64,000 nucleotides of DNA from Pararoseomonas baculiformis. GTDB taxonomy: Bacteria > Pseudomonadota > Alphaproteobacteria > Acetobacterales > Acetobacteraceae. This document shows, piece after piece, positions 25,818-34,837 of the stretch; within the stretch, counting starts at the first letter, position 1, and the number at the start of each line of letters is the position of its first letter. Where the stretch lies: the NCBI RefSeq assembly GCF_017813395.1, contig NZ_JAGIZB010000001.1:1-64000 (forward strand), written 5' to 3'. The notes under the pieces are model-generated. The model was not told the origin of the DNA, ran no database searches, and saw only the letters and a list, made by a program, of their open reading frames with translations. The translations under genes were made by a program, and so were the position numbers.

Positions 25818-26557
25818 TCGACATCGCCGATCTCGATATCCGCTTCGGTACGAACCATGCGGTGCGCGGCATCTCCTTCCGCGTCGCCCCGGGCGAGACC
25901 TTCGGCCTGGTGGGCGAAAGCGGCAGCGGAAAGTCCACCGTGCTGCGCGCCATCGCCGGGCTGATCACCGAATGGACCGGCCGGATGGCGCTGGACGGGA
26001 AGGAGCTCGGCCGCCGCCGGGACCGCGCCTTTTTCCGGACGGTGCAGATGGTGTTCCAGGATCCCTACGGCTCGCTGCATCCACGCCAGACAGTGGACCG
26101 CATCCTGTCCGAGCCGCTGGCCGTGCATGGCGTGCCGGATGCCGACGCCCGCATCGCCCGGGCGCTGGAGGAGGTTGCCCTGCCCCGCACGGCGCGCTTC
26201 CGCTACCCGCACCAGCTTTCCGGCGGCCAGCGGCAACGCGTGGCCATCGCCCGCGCCCTGATCGCCGATCCCCGCGTTCTGCTGCTCGACGAGCCAACCA
26301 GCGCCCTTGACGTATCGGTCCAGGCGGAGGTGCTGAACCTGCTGGCCGATCTCCGCGCCGCGCGCGGCCTCACCTGCATCCTCGTCTCCCACAACCTCCC
26401 CGTGGTCGCGCATCTCTGCGGGCGTCTGGCGGTGATGCAGGGCGGCCGCATCGTGGAGGTGCTGGATGAGGCTTCCCTTCGCGCCGGCAAGGCCCTCCAC
26501 ACCCACACCCAGGACCTGATCCGCCTTTCCCACGCCATGGAGGAACGGGTGGCCTGA
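25814..26557 (+). CDS. ABC transporter ATP-binding protein, DppF type
   Basis: This 247-residue cytosolic ATPase has Walker A GESGSGKST, the Q-loop MVFQDPYGSLHPRQTV (diagnostic of DppF/OppF), the signature LSGGQRQRVAIA, Walker B LLLDEPTSALD and the switch LVSHNLPVV. It is shorter than the usual ~320 residues because the C-terminal oligopeptide domain is trimmed to ~20 residues (THTQDLIRLSHAMEE). It overlaps the upstream ATPase by 4 bp and is the last gene of the importer operon. Confidence 0.92.
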   Translation: MIDIADLDIRFGTNHAVRGISFRVAPGETFGLVGESGSGKSTVLRAIAGLITEWTGRMALDGKELGRRRDRAFFRTVQMVFQDPYGSLHPRQTVDRILSEPLAVHGVPDADARIARALEEVALPRTARFRYPHQLSGGQRQRVAIARALIADPRVLLLDEPTSALDVSVQAEVLNLLADLRAARGLTCILVSHNLPVVAHLCGRLAVMQGGRIVEVLDEASLRAGKALHTHTQDLIRLSHAMEERVA

Positions 26558-26659
26558 ATCTCCGGCCCGCAGCCTGCCTGGGAGCCATCATGGGCTGACG
26601 CGCGGAACGTTCCGGAATATCATGCTCCTCCCCGGGCGGGGTTCCGGGCCAGAGGATGC

Positions 26660-28780
26660 GTGCAAGTGGCGGCTTACGAATTGAGTGGTGCGGGGTTGAG
26701 CGAGAACGATGCAGCCCTCGGCGCCCACCCTACCCCAGCACCGGGCCTGACGCCGTCCGACGCCCCCGAACTGCACGTCTTCTACGACCTGGACGGCGGC
26801 ACGGCGCAGCCGCATGAACCGGAGGCCTACTCGGCCTCTTTCGGCAAATGGGGCGCCTCCCGCAGCTTCGGCACGCCGGGGGGCGTGGTGACCTGGAGCA
26901 TCGCCGGGGGTGGTCTCTTCAACGCCACGGGCAACTCCAGCTTCTTCGTCGGCACCACCGTGCCGCTCTGGCATGTCTTCTCCTTCGACTACACCGCCGT
27001 CCTCGCCCAGGCCTTCGCCGCCTGGTCGGCTGTGGCGGACATCACCTTCGCCCAGGTGGCGGATGGGGGCGCCAGCCTCGGTGCCGGCCTCTCCGCGAAC
27101 ATCCGCATCGGCGCCGGCTTCGTGGACGGTCGCCCCACCAGCGGCAACGTGCTGGCATCCGCCTACCTGCCCACCTACTCGAACCCCGCCAGCGTGGCCT
27201 TTGCCGGCGACATCATCTTCGACAGCGCCGAGGGAAGCTTCTGGACCCCTGAAAGCTTCCTCGCCGTCGCCACGCACGAGATCGGGCACTCGCTGGGACT
27301 GAGTCACTCCGGGCTCACCAGCGCCCTCATGTACCCCTACTACAACCCCGCCATTGCCACCCCTCAGCCGGACGATATCGCGGGCATCCGCTCCATCTAT
27401 GGATCGGCCAGCAGTTGGCCGGGTTCTCTGGCCATCAGCGACGCAGTCGTCTCGGAAAGCGCGGCGGGCGTCACCTATGCGAACTTCACGGTCACCCGTA
27501 CCGGCGGCACCTCCTCCTTCCAGGTGAACTACGCCACGGCGGACAGCACCGCCCGGGCCGGCGCGGACTACGTCGCCACCTCCGGCACCCTCTTCTTCGC
27601 GAGCGGCGCCACCTCAAGGACGATTTCCGTCGCCATCCTCGACGACACCCTTCACGACCCGCGGGAATCCTTCTCCGTCGTCCTGTCAGGCCCCACGAAC
27701 AATGCCTTCCTCGCCGATGCCGTGGGCACCGGCACCATCCTGGACAACGACGTGCCCTTCCGTTCGTCCGGCTTTGCCCTGGCCGCCTTCGCCCCCGATG
27801 CCGGGGGCTGGAGCAACAACGACCTCCTCCCGCGCCAGCTGGCGGACGTGAACGGGGACGGCATGGCCGATATCGTCGGCTTCGGCTTCAACGGGGTCTC
27901 CGTTTCCCTCGCCATCGGCGGCGGCTACTTCGCGGCCCCCAACCTCGATCTGGGTGCCTTCGGCGCCAACAACGGCGGCTGGGCCAGCGATAAGCTCCTC
28001 CCGCGCCAGCTGGCGGACGTGAACGGCGACGGCATGGCCGACATCGTCGGCTTCGGCTTCGGCGGCGTGCTCGTCTCCCTCGCCATAGGCGGCGGGCACT
28101 TCGCGGCCCCCAATCTCAATCTGGGTGCCTTCGGCGCCAACAGCGGCGGCTGGGTCGACAACGACCTCCTGCCACGCCAGCTGGCGGACGTGAACGGCGA
28201 CGGCATGGCCGACATCGTCGGCTTCGGCTTCAGCGGTGTCTCCGTCTCCCTCGCCACCGGCGGCGGCCACTTCGCGGGCGCGACCTTCGAACTGGGCGCC
28301 TTCGGTGCCAGCAACGGCGGCTGGGTCAGCAACGACCTCCTCCCGCGCCAGCTGGCGGACGTGAACGGGGACGGCATGGCCGACATCGTCGGCTTCGGCT
28401 TCAGCGGGGTCTCCGTCTCCCTCGCCACCGGCGGCGGGCACTTTGCGGGCGCGACCTTCGAACTGGGCGCCTTCGGTGCCAACAACGGCGGCTGGGTGAG
28501 CGACAACCTCCTCCCGCGCCGGATGGCGGATGTGAACGGGGACGGCATGGCAGACATCGTCGGCTTCGGCTTTGGCGGTGCCTTCGCTGCCCTCGCCACC
28601 GGCGGCGGCCATTTCGGGCCGGTGACGCAGCTGCTCGCCGATTTCGGCGCCAGGAGCGGCGGCTGGGCCAACGACACCCTCTTCCCGCGCGAGCTGGCGG
28701 ATGTGGACGGCGACGGGAACGACGACATCGTCGGCTTCGGCCTCGCCGGGGTCTACGACGCCCTCTCCAACTACGCCTGA
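26660..28780 (+). CDS. Matrixin-like metalloprotease with Calx-beta and six FG-GAP repeats
   Basis: This 706-residue protein starts at GTG with AGAGG just upstream. Residues ~30-250 form an M10-type metzincin domain with the zinc motif HEIGHSLGLSH (His206, Glu207, His210, His216) and a downstream Met-turn candidate SALMYPYYN. Residues ~252-365 are a Calx-beta domain (calcium binding; SLAISDAVVSESAAG ... GTILDNDVP). Residues ~370-706 hold six near-identical 57-residue FG-GAP/VCBS repeats (LADVNGDGMADIVGFGF), each with a DxNxDGxxD calcium loop. There is no Sec signal peptide, so export by a type I system is likely but no such genes are near. It probably degrades extracellular protein or acts at the cell surface. 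Confidence 0.85.
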   Translation: MQVAAYELSGAGLSENDAALGAHPTPAPGLTPSDAPELHVFYDLDGGTAQPHEPEAYSASFGKWGASRSFGTPGGVVTWSIAGGGLFNATGNSSFFVGTTVPLWHVFSFDYTAVLAQAFAAWSAVADITFAQVADGGASLGAGLSANIRIGAGFVDGRPTSGNVLASAYLPTYSNPASVAFAGDIIFDSAEGSFWTPESFLAVATHEIGHSLGLSHSGLTSALMYPYYNPAIATPQPDDIAGIRSIYGSASSWPGSLAISDAVVSESAAGVTYANFTVTRTGGTSSFQVNYATADSTARAGADYVATSGTLFFASGATSRTISVAILDDTLHDPRESFSVVLSGPTNNAFLADAVGTGTILDNDVPFRSSGFALAAFAPDAGGWSNNDLLPRQLADVNGDGMADIVGFGFNGVSVSLAIGGGYFAAPNLDLGAFGANNGGWASDKLLPRQLADVNGDGMADIVGFGFGGVLVSLAIGGGHFAAPNLNLGAFGANSGGWVDNDLLPRQLADVNGDGMADIVGFGFSGVSVSLATGGGHFAGATFELGAFGASNGGWVSNDLLPRQLADVNGDGMADIVGFGFSGVSVSLATGGGHFAGATFELGAFGANNGGWVSDNLLPRRMADVNGDGMADIVGFGFGGAFAALATGGGHFGPVTQLLADFGARSGGWANDTLFPRELADVDGDGNDDIVGFGLAGVYDALSNYA
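27770..28780 (+). repeat. Six tandem 171-bp repeats within the metalloprotease gene
   Basis: The motif GGCGGA(C/T)GTGAACGG or its close variant recurs at 27841, 28012, 28183, 28354, 28525 and 28696, a spacing of exactly 171 bp each time. Neighbouring copies are nearly identical in DNA, implying recent duplication or gene conversion. Confidence 0.9.
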
Positions 28781-29346
28781 CCCGCGTCGGCGCCACCCAG
28801 GCGCCGCACCACCCGCGCTGGGTTCCCCACTGCCAGCACGCCCGGGGGAAGGTCCCGGTTCACCACGGCCCCCGCGCCCACCACGGTATCGTCCCCGATC
28901 GTCACCCCTGGCAGCACGATGCAGCCGCCGCCCAGCCATACATTGCGCCCGATCGTCACGGGATGCGCGCTCTCGATCCCGGCCGCGCGCGGCTCGGCCT
29001 CCAGCGGATGCGTGGCCGTGTAGATCTGCACCGCGGGCGCCACCTGGCAGTGGTCGCCCAGGGTGATGGGCGCGCAATCCAGGAAGACGCAGTTGAAGTT
29101 GACGTAGCTGCCCGCGCCCAGCCGGATGTTGCTGCCGTAGTCGCAGCGGAAGCCCGGCATCACCATCGTCTTCTCGCCGATCGCTCCCAGGAGCTGTTCC
29201 AGCACCGCGCGCCGGGCCGCCTCATCCTCGGGCGGAAGGGCGTCCATCCGCTGGACCAGGGCCCGCGCCCGGTAGCGCTCGGCCAGCAGGGCCGGGTCCA
29301 TCCCGTCATAGGGAAGACCCGCCAGCATCTTCTCGCGTTCGGTCAT
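28771..29346 (-). CDS. Sugar O-acetyltransferase (maltose/galactoside acetyltransferase type)
   Basis: This 191-residue left-handed beta-helix enzyme has the N-terminal maltose acetyltransferase cap (MTEREKMLAGLPYDGMDPAL) followed by hexapeptide repeats: FRCDYGSNIRLGAGSYVNFN, DHCQVAPAVQIYTATHP (His is the catalytic base in the family), TIGRNVWLGGGCIVLPGVTIG and GAGAVVNRDLPPG. It transfers acetyl from acetyl-CoA to a sugar hydroxyl in the cytosol. The start at 29346 is chosen because the family begins with this cap. It overlaps the convergent protease gene by 10 bp. It is possibly a detoxifying enzyme and is not clearly tied to the capsule locus. Confidence 0.9.
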   Translation of the reverse strand: MTEREKMLAGLPYDGMDPALLAERYRARALVQRMDALPPEDEAARRAVLEQLLGAIGEKTMVMPGFRCDYGSNIRLGAGSYVNFNCVFLDCAPITLGDHCQVAPAVQIYTATHPLEAEPRAAGIESAHPVTIGRNVWLGGGCIVLPGVTIGDDTVVGAGAVVNRDLPPGVLAVGNPARVVRRLGGADAGQA

Positions 29347-29431
29347 GCCGGGCTTATCCCATGCCCGCCACCCCTTGCCGCCCCCGCCCCGCTTCTCGCA
29401 GAGTGCGCGCAACCAGAAGTGATTTCGGGGG

Positions 29432-30481
29432 ATGGAAATGACGATCGAACGCCTGGGCCGCCGCGCCCTCCTGTCCGCGGGCGCCGTGCTGGCCATGCCG
29501 GCCATCGGCCGGGCCCAGGGCACGGGCCGCTACAAGCCGGAATACAAGATCACCGTGGTGGGCAACCGCCCCATCGCCCTGTCTGAATCCGCCTTCGTCT
29601 GGGCCGATCTGGTGAACCAGCGCTCCGAGGGGCGGCTGAACTTCAAGGTCTATCCCGGCTCCTCCCTCGTCGGTGGCGACCAGACCCGCGAACTGGTGGC
29701 GATCCGCCAGGGCGTGATCGACGGCGCCGTGTTCTCCACCATCAACATCTCCCCGCAGATCCGGGAGATGAACCTCTTCTCCCTCCCCTTCCTCATGCCC
29801 AACACGGCGGCCTTCGACGCGCTGGTGGCCAGCGAGGTGGGGCAGACCCTGTTCCGCACCCTCGCCCAGCGCGATATCGAGCCGCTGGCCTGGGGCGAGA
29901 ACGGCTTCCGCGAGATCAGCAATTCCAAGCGCGCCATCCGCACCCCCGCCGACTTGCGCGGGCTGAAGATCCGCTTCGCCGCAGGCGCCATCTTCAGCGA
30001 GATCTACACCGCCCTTGGCGCCAACCCCGTGCAGATGTCCTTCGCCGATCTCCAGCCCGCCCTTTCCACCGGCGCGGTGGACGGGCAGGAGAACCCGGTG
30101 AACCTCTTCCTCGGTTTCCGGATGGACTCCCTGGCCCAGAAGCACCTCACCCTCTGGAACTACTGCGCCGATGCCGGGATCGTGGCGATCAGCAAGCAGG
30201 CCCTTGCCAGCTTCGAGCCGCGCGACCGCGAAATCGTGGTGGAAGCCGCGCGCGAGGCCGGGCAGGCCGGCAACAACGCCGCGCGCAAGGGCCTGGGAAT
30301 GAATGGCGACCGTTCCTCGCTGGAGGAATGCGCCCGCCGCGGCGTGGAGGTGATCGACCTCTCCCCTGCCGAGAAGCGCGCCTTCGCCCAGGCCACCCGC
30401 CCCGTCTTCGACAAATGGGCGCAGACCGTGGGCATCGACCTCGTACGCAAGGCCGAGGCCGCCATCGCCCGCGTGAGCTGA
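29432..30481 (+). CDS. TRAP transporter substrate-binding protein (DctP type)
   Basis: This 349-residue periplasmic protein has a signal peptide (MTIERLGRRALLSAGAVLAMPAIGRA-Q; the Arg pair may make it Tat-dependent). DctP-family features are the GDQTRELVAIRQGVID segment, a hinge region TPADLRGLKIRF whose Arg usually binds the ligand carboxylate, and DLQPALSTGAVDGQENP. Substrates are usually organic acids such as C4-dicarboxylates, keto or sugar acids. It is the first gene of a P-Q-M operon. The linked dehydrogenases suggest a hydroxy or keto acid, but this is inference. Confidence 0.92.
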   Translation: MEMTIERLGRRALLSAGAVLAMPAIGRAQGTGRYKPEYKITVVGNRPIALSESAFVWADLVNQRSEGRLNFKVYPGSSLVGGDQTRELVAIRQGVIDGAVFSTINISPQIREMNLFSLPFLMPNTAAFDALVASEVGQTLFRTLAQRDIEPLAWGENGFREISNSKRAIRTPADLRGLKIRFAAGAIFSEIYTALGANPVQMSFADLQPALSTGAVDGQENPVNLFLGFRMDSLAQKHLTLWNYCADAGIVAISKQALASFEPRDREIVVEAAREAGQAGNNAARKGLGMNGDRSSLEECARRGVEVIDLSPAEKRAFAQATRPVFDKWAQTVGIDLVRKAEAAIARVS

Positions 30482-30503
30482 GCGGGACAGGCCGGGGAAC
30501 AGA

Positions 30504-31016
30504 ATGACCGAGCACGCCGATATCCAGGCCCCCGGCCTGCGCCTGGGGGAAGCCCCGCCACGCATCCCCGTCACGGTGGAGGGCGCGCTCGCCGCCCTCG
30601 CCATGGCGGTGCTGGCCGTCATCACCTTCGCCAATGTGCTGGTGCGCTATTTCACCAGCATCTCCTTCGCCTTCACCGAGGAATACTCGGTGGCGATCAT
30701 GGTGGTGCTCGCCTTCCTCGGCACCGCCGCCGCCTTCGCGACGGACCGCCATATCCGCATGACCTTCTTCACCGAACGCCTGCCCCGCGCGGTGGCGCGG
30801 AAGATCGAGGTGCTGCTGCTGCTCATCTCCCTCGCCCTGTTCGGGGCGATCGGCTGGCTCGGCGCGCTCTACACCTGGGACGAATACCGCTTCGAATCCC
30901 TCTCGCCCGGCCTCGGCGTGCCGCAATGGCTCTACACCGTGTGGATGCCCGTGCTCTCGGTGGTCATCCTGCTCCGCATCGCCGGCCGCATCATCCGGGT
31001 GGTCCGCGCGCCGTGA
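30504..31016 (+). CDS. TRAP transporter small permease (DctQ type)
   Basis: This 170-residue inner-membrane protein has four helices: ~25-48 (LAALAMAVLAVITFANVLVR), ~58-80, ~98-122 and ~140-160. It includes the family motif FTEEYSVAIMVVLAFLGTAAA. It supports the large permease in the Na+-driven TRAP complex. It starts 22 bp after the binding protein and its TGA overlaps the next start by one base. Confidence 0.92.
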   Translation: MTEHADIQAPGLRLGEAPPRIPVTVEGALAALAMAVLAVITFANVLVRYFTSISFAFTEEYSVAIMVVLAFLGTAAAFATDRHIRMTFFTERLPRAVARKIEVLLLLISLALFGAIGWLGALYTWDEYRFESLSPGLGVPQWLYTVWMPVLSVVILLRIAGRIIRVVRAP

Positions 31017-32308
31017 TGCTCGAAGGCTCGGCCATCCTGCTGGTGGCCTTTTTCGCCCTGCTCTTCCTCGGCGCACCCATCGGCGTCGCGCTCGGCGCCT
31101 CCGGCATCCTCGTCATCGCGATCGAGGGGCTGGGCGTCATGGCCCTGCCCACGAATGTCTGGACGGGCATCGCGAAATATCCGCTGCTGGCGCTGCCCAT
31201 GTTCGTCCTCGCCGGCATGGTGTTCGAACGATCCGGCGTGGCGCAAAGGCTGGTGGACTTCGCCTCCGCCCTGGTGGGTCCGCGGCGCGGGGGGCTGGCC
31301 ATCGTCGCCGTGCTCGTCTGCCTCGTCCTCGGCGGCATCTCGGGTTCCGGCGCGGCGGATGCGGCGGCGGTTGCGGCGGTGATGCTGCCGCCCATGCTGC
31401 GGCAGGGCTATCCGCGCCCCTTCACCGCCTCCCTCGTCGCGGCCGCGGGCTCCACGGCGGTGCTCATCCCGCCCTCCATCCCCTTCATCGTCTATGCCGT
31501 GCTCATCCCGGGCGTCTCCGTGCCCGCGCTTTTCATGGGCGGGGTGGTGCCGGGCATCCTGGCCGGCCTCTCCCTGATCCTGCCGGCCATCTGGCTCGCC
31601 CGGCGCGGTAATTTCGGCCTTCCCGCCCCGGACGAGGCCCGCATTCCTCTCTGGCAGGCCTTCAAGGGCGCCATCTGGGGGCTGGCCGCGCCGGTGGTGA
31701 TCCTGGGCGGCCTCCGCTCCGGCGCCTTCACCCCCACCGAGGCCGCCGTCGTGGCGGTGTTCTACGGCCTCTTCGTCGGGCTGGTGATCTATCGCACCCT
31801 GACCTGGCGCGATGTCTATGCCGTGCTGCGGGATTCCGCCGAGGTTTCGGCCGTGGTCCTCATCATCATCGCCCTTGCCACCATCTTCGCGCATGCTGGC
31901 AGCACCATCGGCGCCTTCGATGCCCTGGCCGGTTCCCTGATCGGCCTCACTGACAATGCGACGATCATGCTGCTGCTGATCACGGTGATGATCCTGCTTG
32001 CGGGCACGCTGATCGACGCCATCTCGGTCTTCCTGGTGTTCCTGCCGATCCTGCTGCCCATCGCCACCGCCTTCGGCTGGGACCTCACCTGGTTCGGGGT
32101 GATCCTGACGATGAATGTCGCGATCGGCGCCTTCACCCCGCCCATGGCGGTCAACCTGATGATCACCTGCCGCGTCGCCGGCTGCTCCATGGAATCCACC
32201 CTGCCCTGGGTGATCTGGTTCGTGGGCGCCATGCTCGGGGCCCTGCTGCTGGTCACCTTCGTGCCGGAGCTCGTCCTCTTCCTCCCGCGCCTGACAGGCG
32301 CCCTCTAG
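31016..32308 (+). CDS. TRAP transporter large permease (DctM type)
   Basis: This 430-residue inner-membrane protein has about 12 helices and two inverted hairpin regions. DctM landmarks are FLGAPIGVALGASG, the ISGSGAADAAAVAAVMLPPM block, the PPSIPFIVYAVL segment and FTPPMAVNLMITC near the C terminus. It carries the transport pathway and Na+ sites. The ATG at 31016 overlaps the TGA of the small permease (TGATG), so the two are translationally coupled. Confidence 0.93.
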   Translation: MLEGSAILLVAFFALLFLGAPIGVALGASGILVIAIEGLGVMALPTNVWTGIAKYPLLALPMFVLAGMVFERSGVAQRLVDFASALVGPRRGGLAIVAVLVCLVLGGISGSGAADAAAVAAVMLPPMLRQGYPRPFTASLVAAAGSTAVLIPPSIPFIVYAVLIPGVSVPALFMGGVVPGILAGLSLILPAIWLARRGNFGLPAPDEARIPLWQAFKGAIWGLAAPVVILGGLRSGAFTPTEAAVVAVFYGLFVGLVIYRTLTWRDVYAVLRDSAEVSAVVLIIIALATIFAHAGSTIGAFDALAGSLIGLTDNATIMLLLITVMILLAGTLIDAISVFLVFLPILLPIATAFGWDLTWFGVILTMNVAIGAFTPPMAVNLMITCRVAGCSMESTLPWVIWFVGAMLGALLLVTFVPELVLFLPRLTGAL

Positions 32309-32411
32309 GTTCCGCGGATCCCGCCACGCCACGGGACTGTGGCGTGGCGGCCAGGCCCCCAACCCGCGCTCCCGAACGGCGTTGCCACCCCGCATCACAA
32401 AGGGCGGGATC

Positions 32412-33119
32412 ATGGCGGAAGGGAAGCGCGTCGCGCTGGTCACCGGCGGCTCGAACGGCATCGGCCGGGGCATCACGAAGCGCCTCGCAGCCGATGGCTG
32501 GCACGTCGTCACGGCCGATACCGAGGCGAAGGGGCCGGAGGAGGCCGCCCGCCATGTCCAGGCCGACATTTCAGACGAAGCCGCGGTGCGCGCCCTGGTC
32601 GACGGCATCGCGGGCACCGAGGCGCGGCTGGACGGCCTTGTCGCCAATGCCGGCATCATGATCCGCAAGCCGCTGCGCGACCTGACGCTGGAGGAGTGGT
32701 CCAGGGTCATCGGCACGAACCTCACCAGCACCTACCTGCTGGCCCGCGCCACCGAATCCCTGCTGCGCCAGGCCAGGGGCGCCATCGTCACCATCGCCTC
32801 CACCCGCGCGCACCAGTCCGAACCGGATACGGAAAGCTACGCCGCCTCCAAGGGCGGCCTCGTCGCGCTCACCCATGCGCTGGCGATCAGCCTCGGCCCG
32901 GATGTGCGGGCCAATGTCATCTCCCCCGGCTGGATCGATGTCAGCGGGGAGAAGCTGCGTGAGCGCGACCACGCCCAGCACCCTGCCGGCCGGGTCGGTG
33001 AGCCCGCCGATATCGCGGCGCTGGCCGCTTGGCTCCTCTCCCCCGAAAGCGGCTTCGTGACCGGCGCCGAATTCATCTCCGACGGCGGGATGACGCGGAA
33101 GATGATCTACGAGGACTGA
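32412..33119 (+). CDS. SDR-family oxidoreductase
   Basis: This 235-residue Rossmann enzyme has the NAD(P) motif TGGSNGIG (residues ~10-17), DLDGLVANAG with the NAG motif, a catalytic Ser in IASTRAHQS and the YAASK Tyr/Lys pair. AISLGPDVRANVISPGWID is typical of classical SDRs. The start at 32412 follows a GGGCGGGAT purine stretch. It lies downstream of the TRAP operon (103-bp gap) and could oxidise an imported hydroxy acid or polyol. The substrate is unknown. Confidence 0.88.
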   Translation: MAEGKRVALVTGGSNGIGRGITKRLAADGWHVVTADTEAKGPEEAARHVQADISDEAAVRALVDGIAGTEARLDGLVANAGIMIRKPLRDLTLEEWSRVIGTNLTSTYLLARATESLLRQARGAIVTIASTRAHQSEPDTESYAASKGGLVALTHALAISLGPDVRANVISPGWIDVSGEKLRERDHAQHPAGRVGEPADIAALAAWLLSPESGFVTGAEFISDGGMTRKMIYED

Positions 33120-33916
33120 GTGGCGAACCAGGCAGGCGGCCGGCGGTCGCGGAAGGCCGCGATGCCCTCATCCGCCTCGCCGCTCGCGGCGCAGCGCGCG
33201 AAGGCCGCGGCGCCCGCCTCCGCATAGCCCTCCGGCACCGCCGCGCCCAGCGCAGCCAGCATGGCCTTGGTCTCGGCCAGCGCCCCGGGCGCGCCCTGCA
33301 TCACATCGGCCACCGTGGCGGCCACCAGCGTTTCGAGCGCCGCCGCATCCCCGGCCACCTCGTGCACCAGCCCGATGCGCCCGGCCTCCGCAGCACCCAG
33401 AACATGGCCCTGCAGCACCATGCGCGCCGCATGGCTGCGCCCGGTGCGGCGGACGATCCAGGGCAGGATCTGCGCCGCCACCAGCCCGCGCCGCGTCTCC
33501 GGCGCGGCGAAGCGCGCCTCGGCGCTCGCGAAAGCGATATCGGCCGCGCAGACGAATCCCAGCCCGCCCGCGAAGGCCGAGCCCTGTACCGAGGCGATCA
33601 CCACCTGGGGCAGCGCCGCCAGCGCGGCGAAACGCGCGCCGATCCGCCGGTTCCGCTCCAGCTGCGCGGCCATGCGCTGCTCCTCGGTCCCGGTCTCGCC
33701 GCCCACCTCGCCCAGGTCCAGCCCCGCGCAGAAATGCCCGCCGGCCCCGGAGAGCACGAGCACCCGCGCCGCCCGGTCCTCGCGCAGTTCCGCCAGCAGC
33801 CGGTCCAGCGCCTCGGACAGCGCGCCGTTCAGCGCGTTCCGCCGCGCCGGCCGGTTCATCACGGCGCGCACCACGCCACCCTGCCGCGTGACCAGAAGCG
33901 GGGCCTCGTCGCTCAT
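33107..33916 (-). CDS. Enoyl-CoA hydratase/isomerase-family protein
   Basis: This 269-residue crotonase-fold protein has RPARRNALNGALSEAL at the N terminus, the oxyanion-hole segment GGHFCAGLDLGE and the second block VQGSAFAGGLGFVCAADIAF. The catalytic Glu pair of true hydratases is not obvious: the position after the second block reads ARFAAPETRRGLVAAQ, where one Glu is kept. The exact reaction (hydratase, isomerase, thioesterase) is therefore open. The start at 33916 has GGAG nine bases upstream. It overlaps the convergent SDR by 13 bp and lies 73 bp after the second SDR gene on the same strand. Confidence 0.85.
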   Translation of the reverse strand: MSDEAPLLVTRQGGVVRAVMNRPARRNALNGALSEALDRLLAELREDRAARVLVLSGAGGHFCAGLDLGEVGGETGTEEQRMAAQLERNRRIGARFAALAALPQVVIASVQGSAFAGGLGFVCAADIAFASAEARFAAPETRRGLVAAQILPWIVRRTGRSHAARMVLQGHVLGAAEAGRIGLVHEVAGDAAALETLVAATVADVMQGAPGALAETKAMLAALGAAVPEGYAEAGAAAFARCAASGEADEGIAAFRDRRPPAWFATQSS

Positions 33917-33989
33917 CCGGCCTGTCTCCATCCCTTTGTTCAGGCGTGGAGTATGGAGGGCTGCGGCGAGGGCCGGAAAGGCCACCCCT

Positions 33990-34751
33990 TCAGATGACCA
34001 CCCCGCCGCTGACATGCAGGGACTGCCCGGTGATGTAGGCCGCCCCCGGAGAGGCCAGGAAGGCGACCGCCGCCGCCACGTCCGCGGGCTTGCCGAGCCG
34101 CGCCAGCGGGATGCGCGAGAGGATGGCCTCCCAGGCCGGCGCCTCCAACGCCACATGCGTGCCGGCATCCTTCTGGGTGAAGCCGGGCACCACGGCGTTC
34201 ACGGTGACATGCGGCGCCCATTCGATGGAGAGCGACCGCACCAGCGCCTCCACCCCCGCCTTGGCCGCCGCGCTGGCAGGGAACAGCGCCGTATCCGTCC
34301 GGAACAGATGCGCCACGAAGGAGGAGACCGCGACCATCCGCGCGAATCCGCCCTCCTGCCCGGCCTGCCGCAGATGCGGCCCCGCCGCCCGTGCCAGGCG
34401 CATGAAACCCCAGAGCACCGTGTCCGCGGTTCGGGCGAAGCCCTCATCCGTCATGGCACCCACCAGCGTCCGGTCGGCGAATCCGGCATTGGCCACCACC
34501 ACCTCCAGCCCGCCGAAGGCCTCCGCGGCTTCCGCCACCAGCCGCGCCGGCGCCTCCGGCTCGGTCAGGTCGGCCACCAGCACCTCGGCCCGCGCACCCG
34601 CCGCGCGCAGCTCCGCCGCGACAGCCTCCGCCCCGGTCCGGTTGCCCCGGCAATGCACGGCGATCGAGGCGCCCGGCACCGCCATGGCCCGCGCCGTGGC
34701 GGCGCCGATGCCGCTGGAAGCCCCTGTGATCAGAATCCGCCGCCCGGCCAT
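33990..34751 (-). CDS. SDR-family protein lacking the catalytic tyrosine
   Basis: This 253-residue FabG-like Rossmann protein has the cofactor motif TGASSGIG, HCRGNR after beta-2 (NADP preference), VVVANAG and VSSF. At the active site the expected YxxxK reads SxxxK: the segment is TALFPASAAAKAGVEALVRS, so Lys is kept but Tyr is replaced by Ser. This would cripple normal SDR chemistry unless the nearby Phe/Ser arrangement works differently. The start at 34751 has AGGGGG seven bases upstream. It is probably in an operon with the crotonase-family gene. Confidence 0.82.
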   Translation of the reverse strand: MAGRRILITGASSGIGAATARAMAVPGASIAVHCRGNRTGAEAVAAELRAAGARAEVLVADLTEPEAPARLVAEAAEAFGGLEVVVANAGFADRTLVGAMTDEGFARTADTVLWGFMRLARAAGPHLRQAGQEGGFARMVAVSSFVAHLFRTDTALFPASAAAKAGVEALVRSLSIEWAPHVTVNAVVPGFTQKDAGTHVALEAPAWEAILSRIPLARLGKPADVAAAVAFLASPGAAYITGQSLHVSGGVVI

Positions 34752-34837
34752 CGTCATTCCCCCTGCGGCGCCCCGCATGGACGGGCGCGCCACCTGGCCG
34801 CAGGATGCCGCGCATTCATCCAGGGGGGGAGAGGCAC

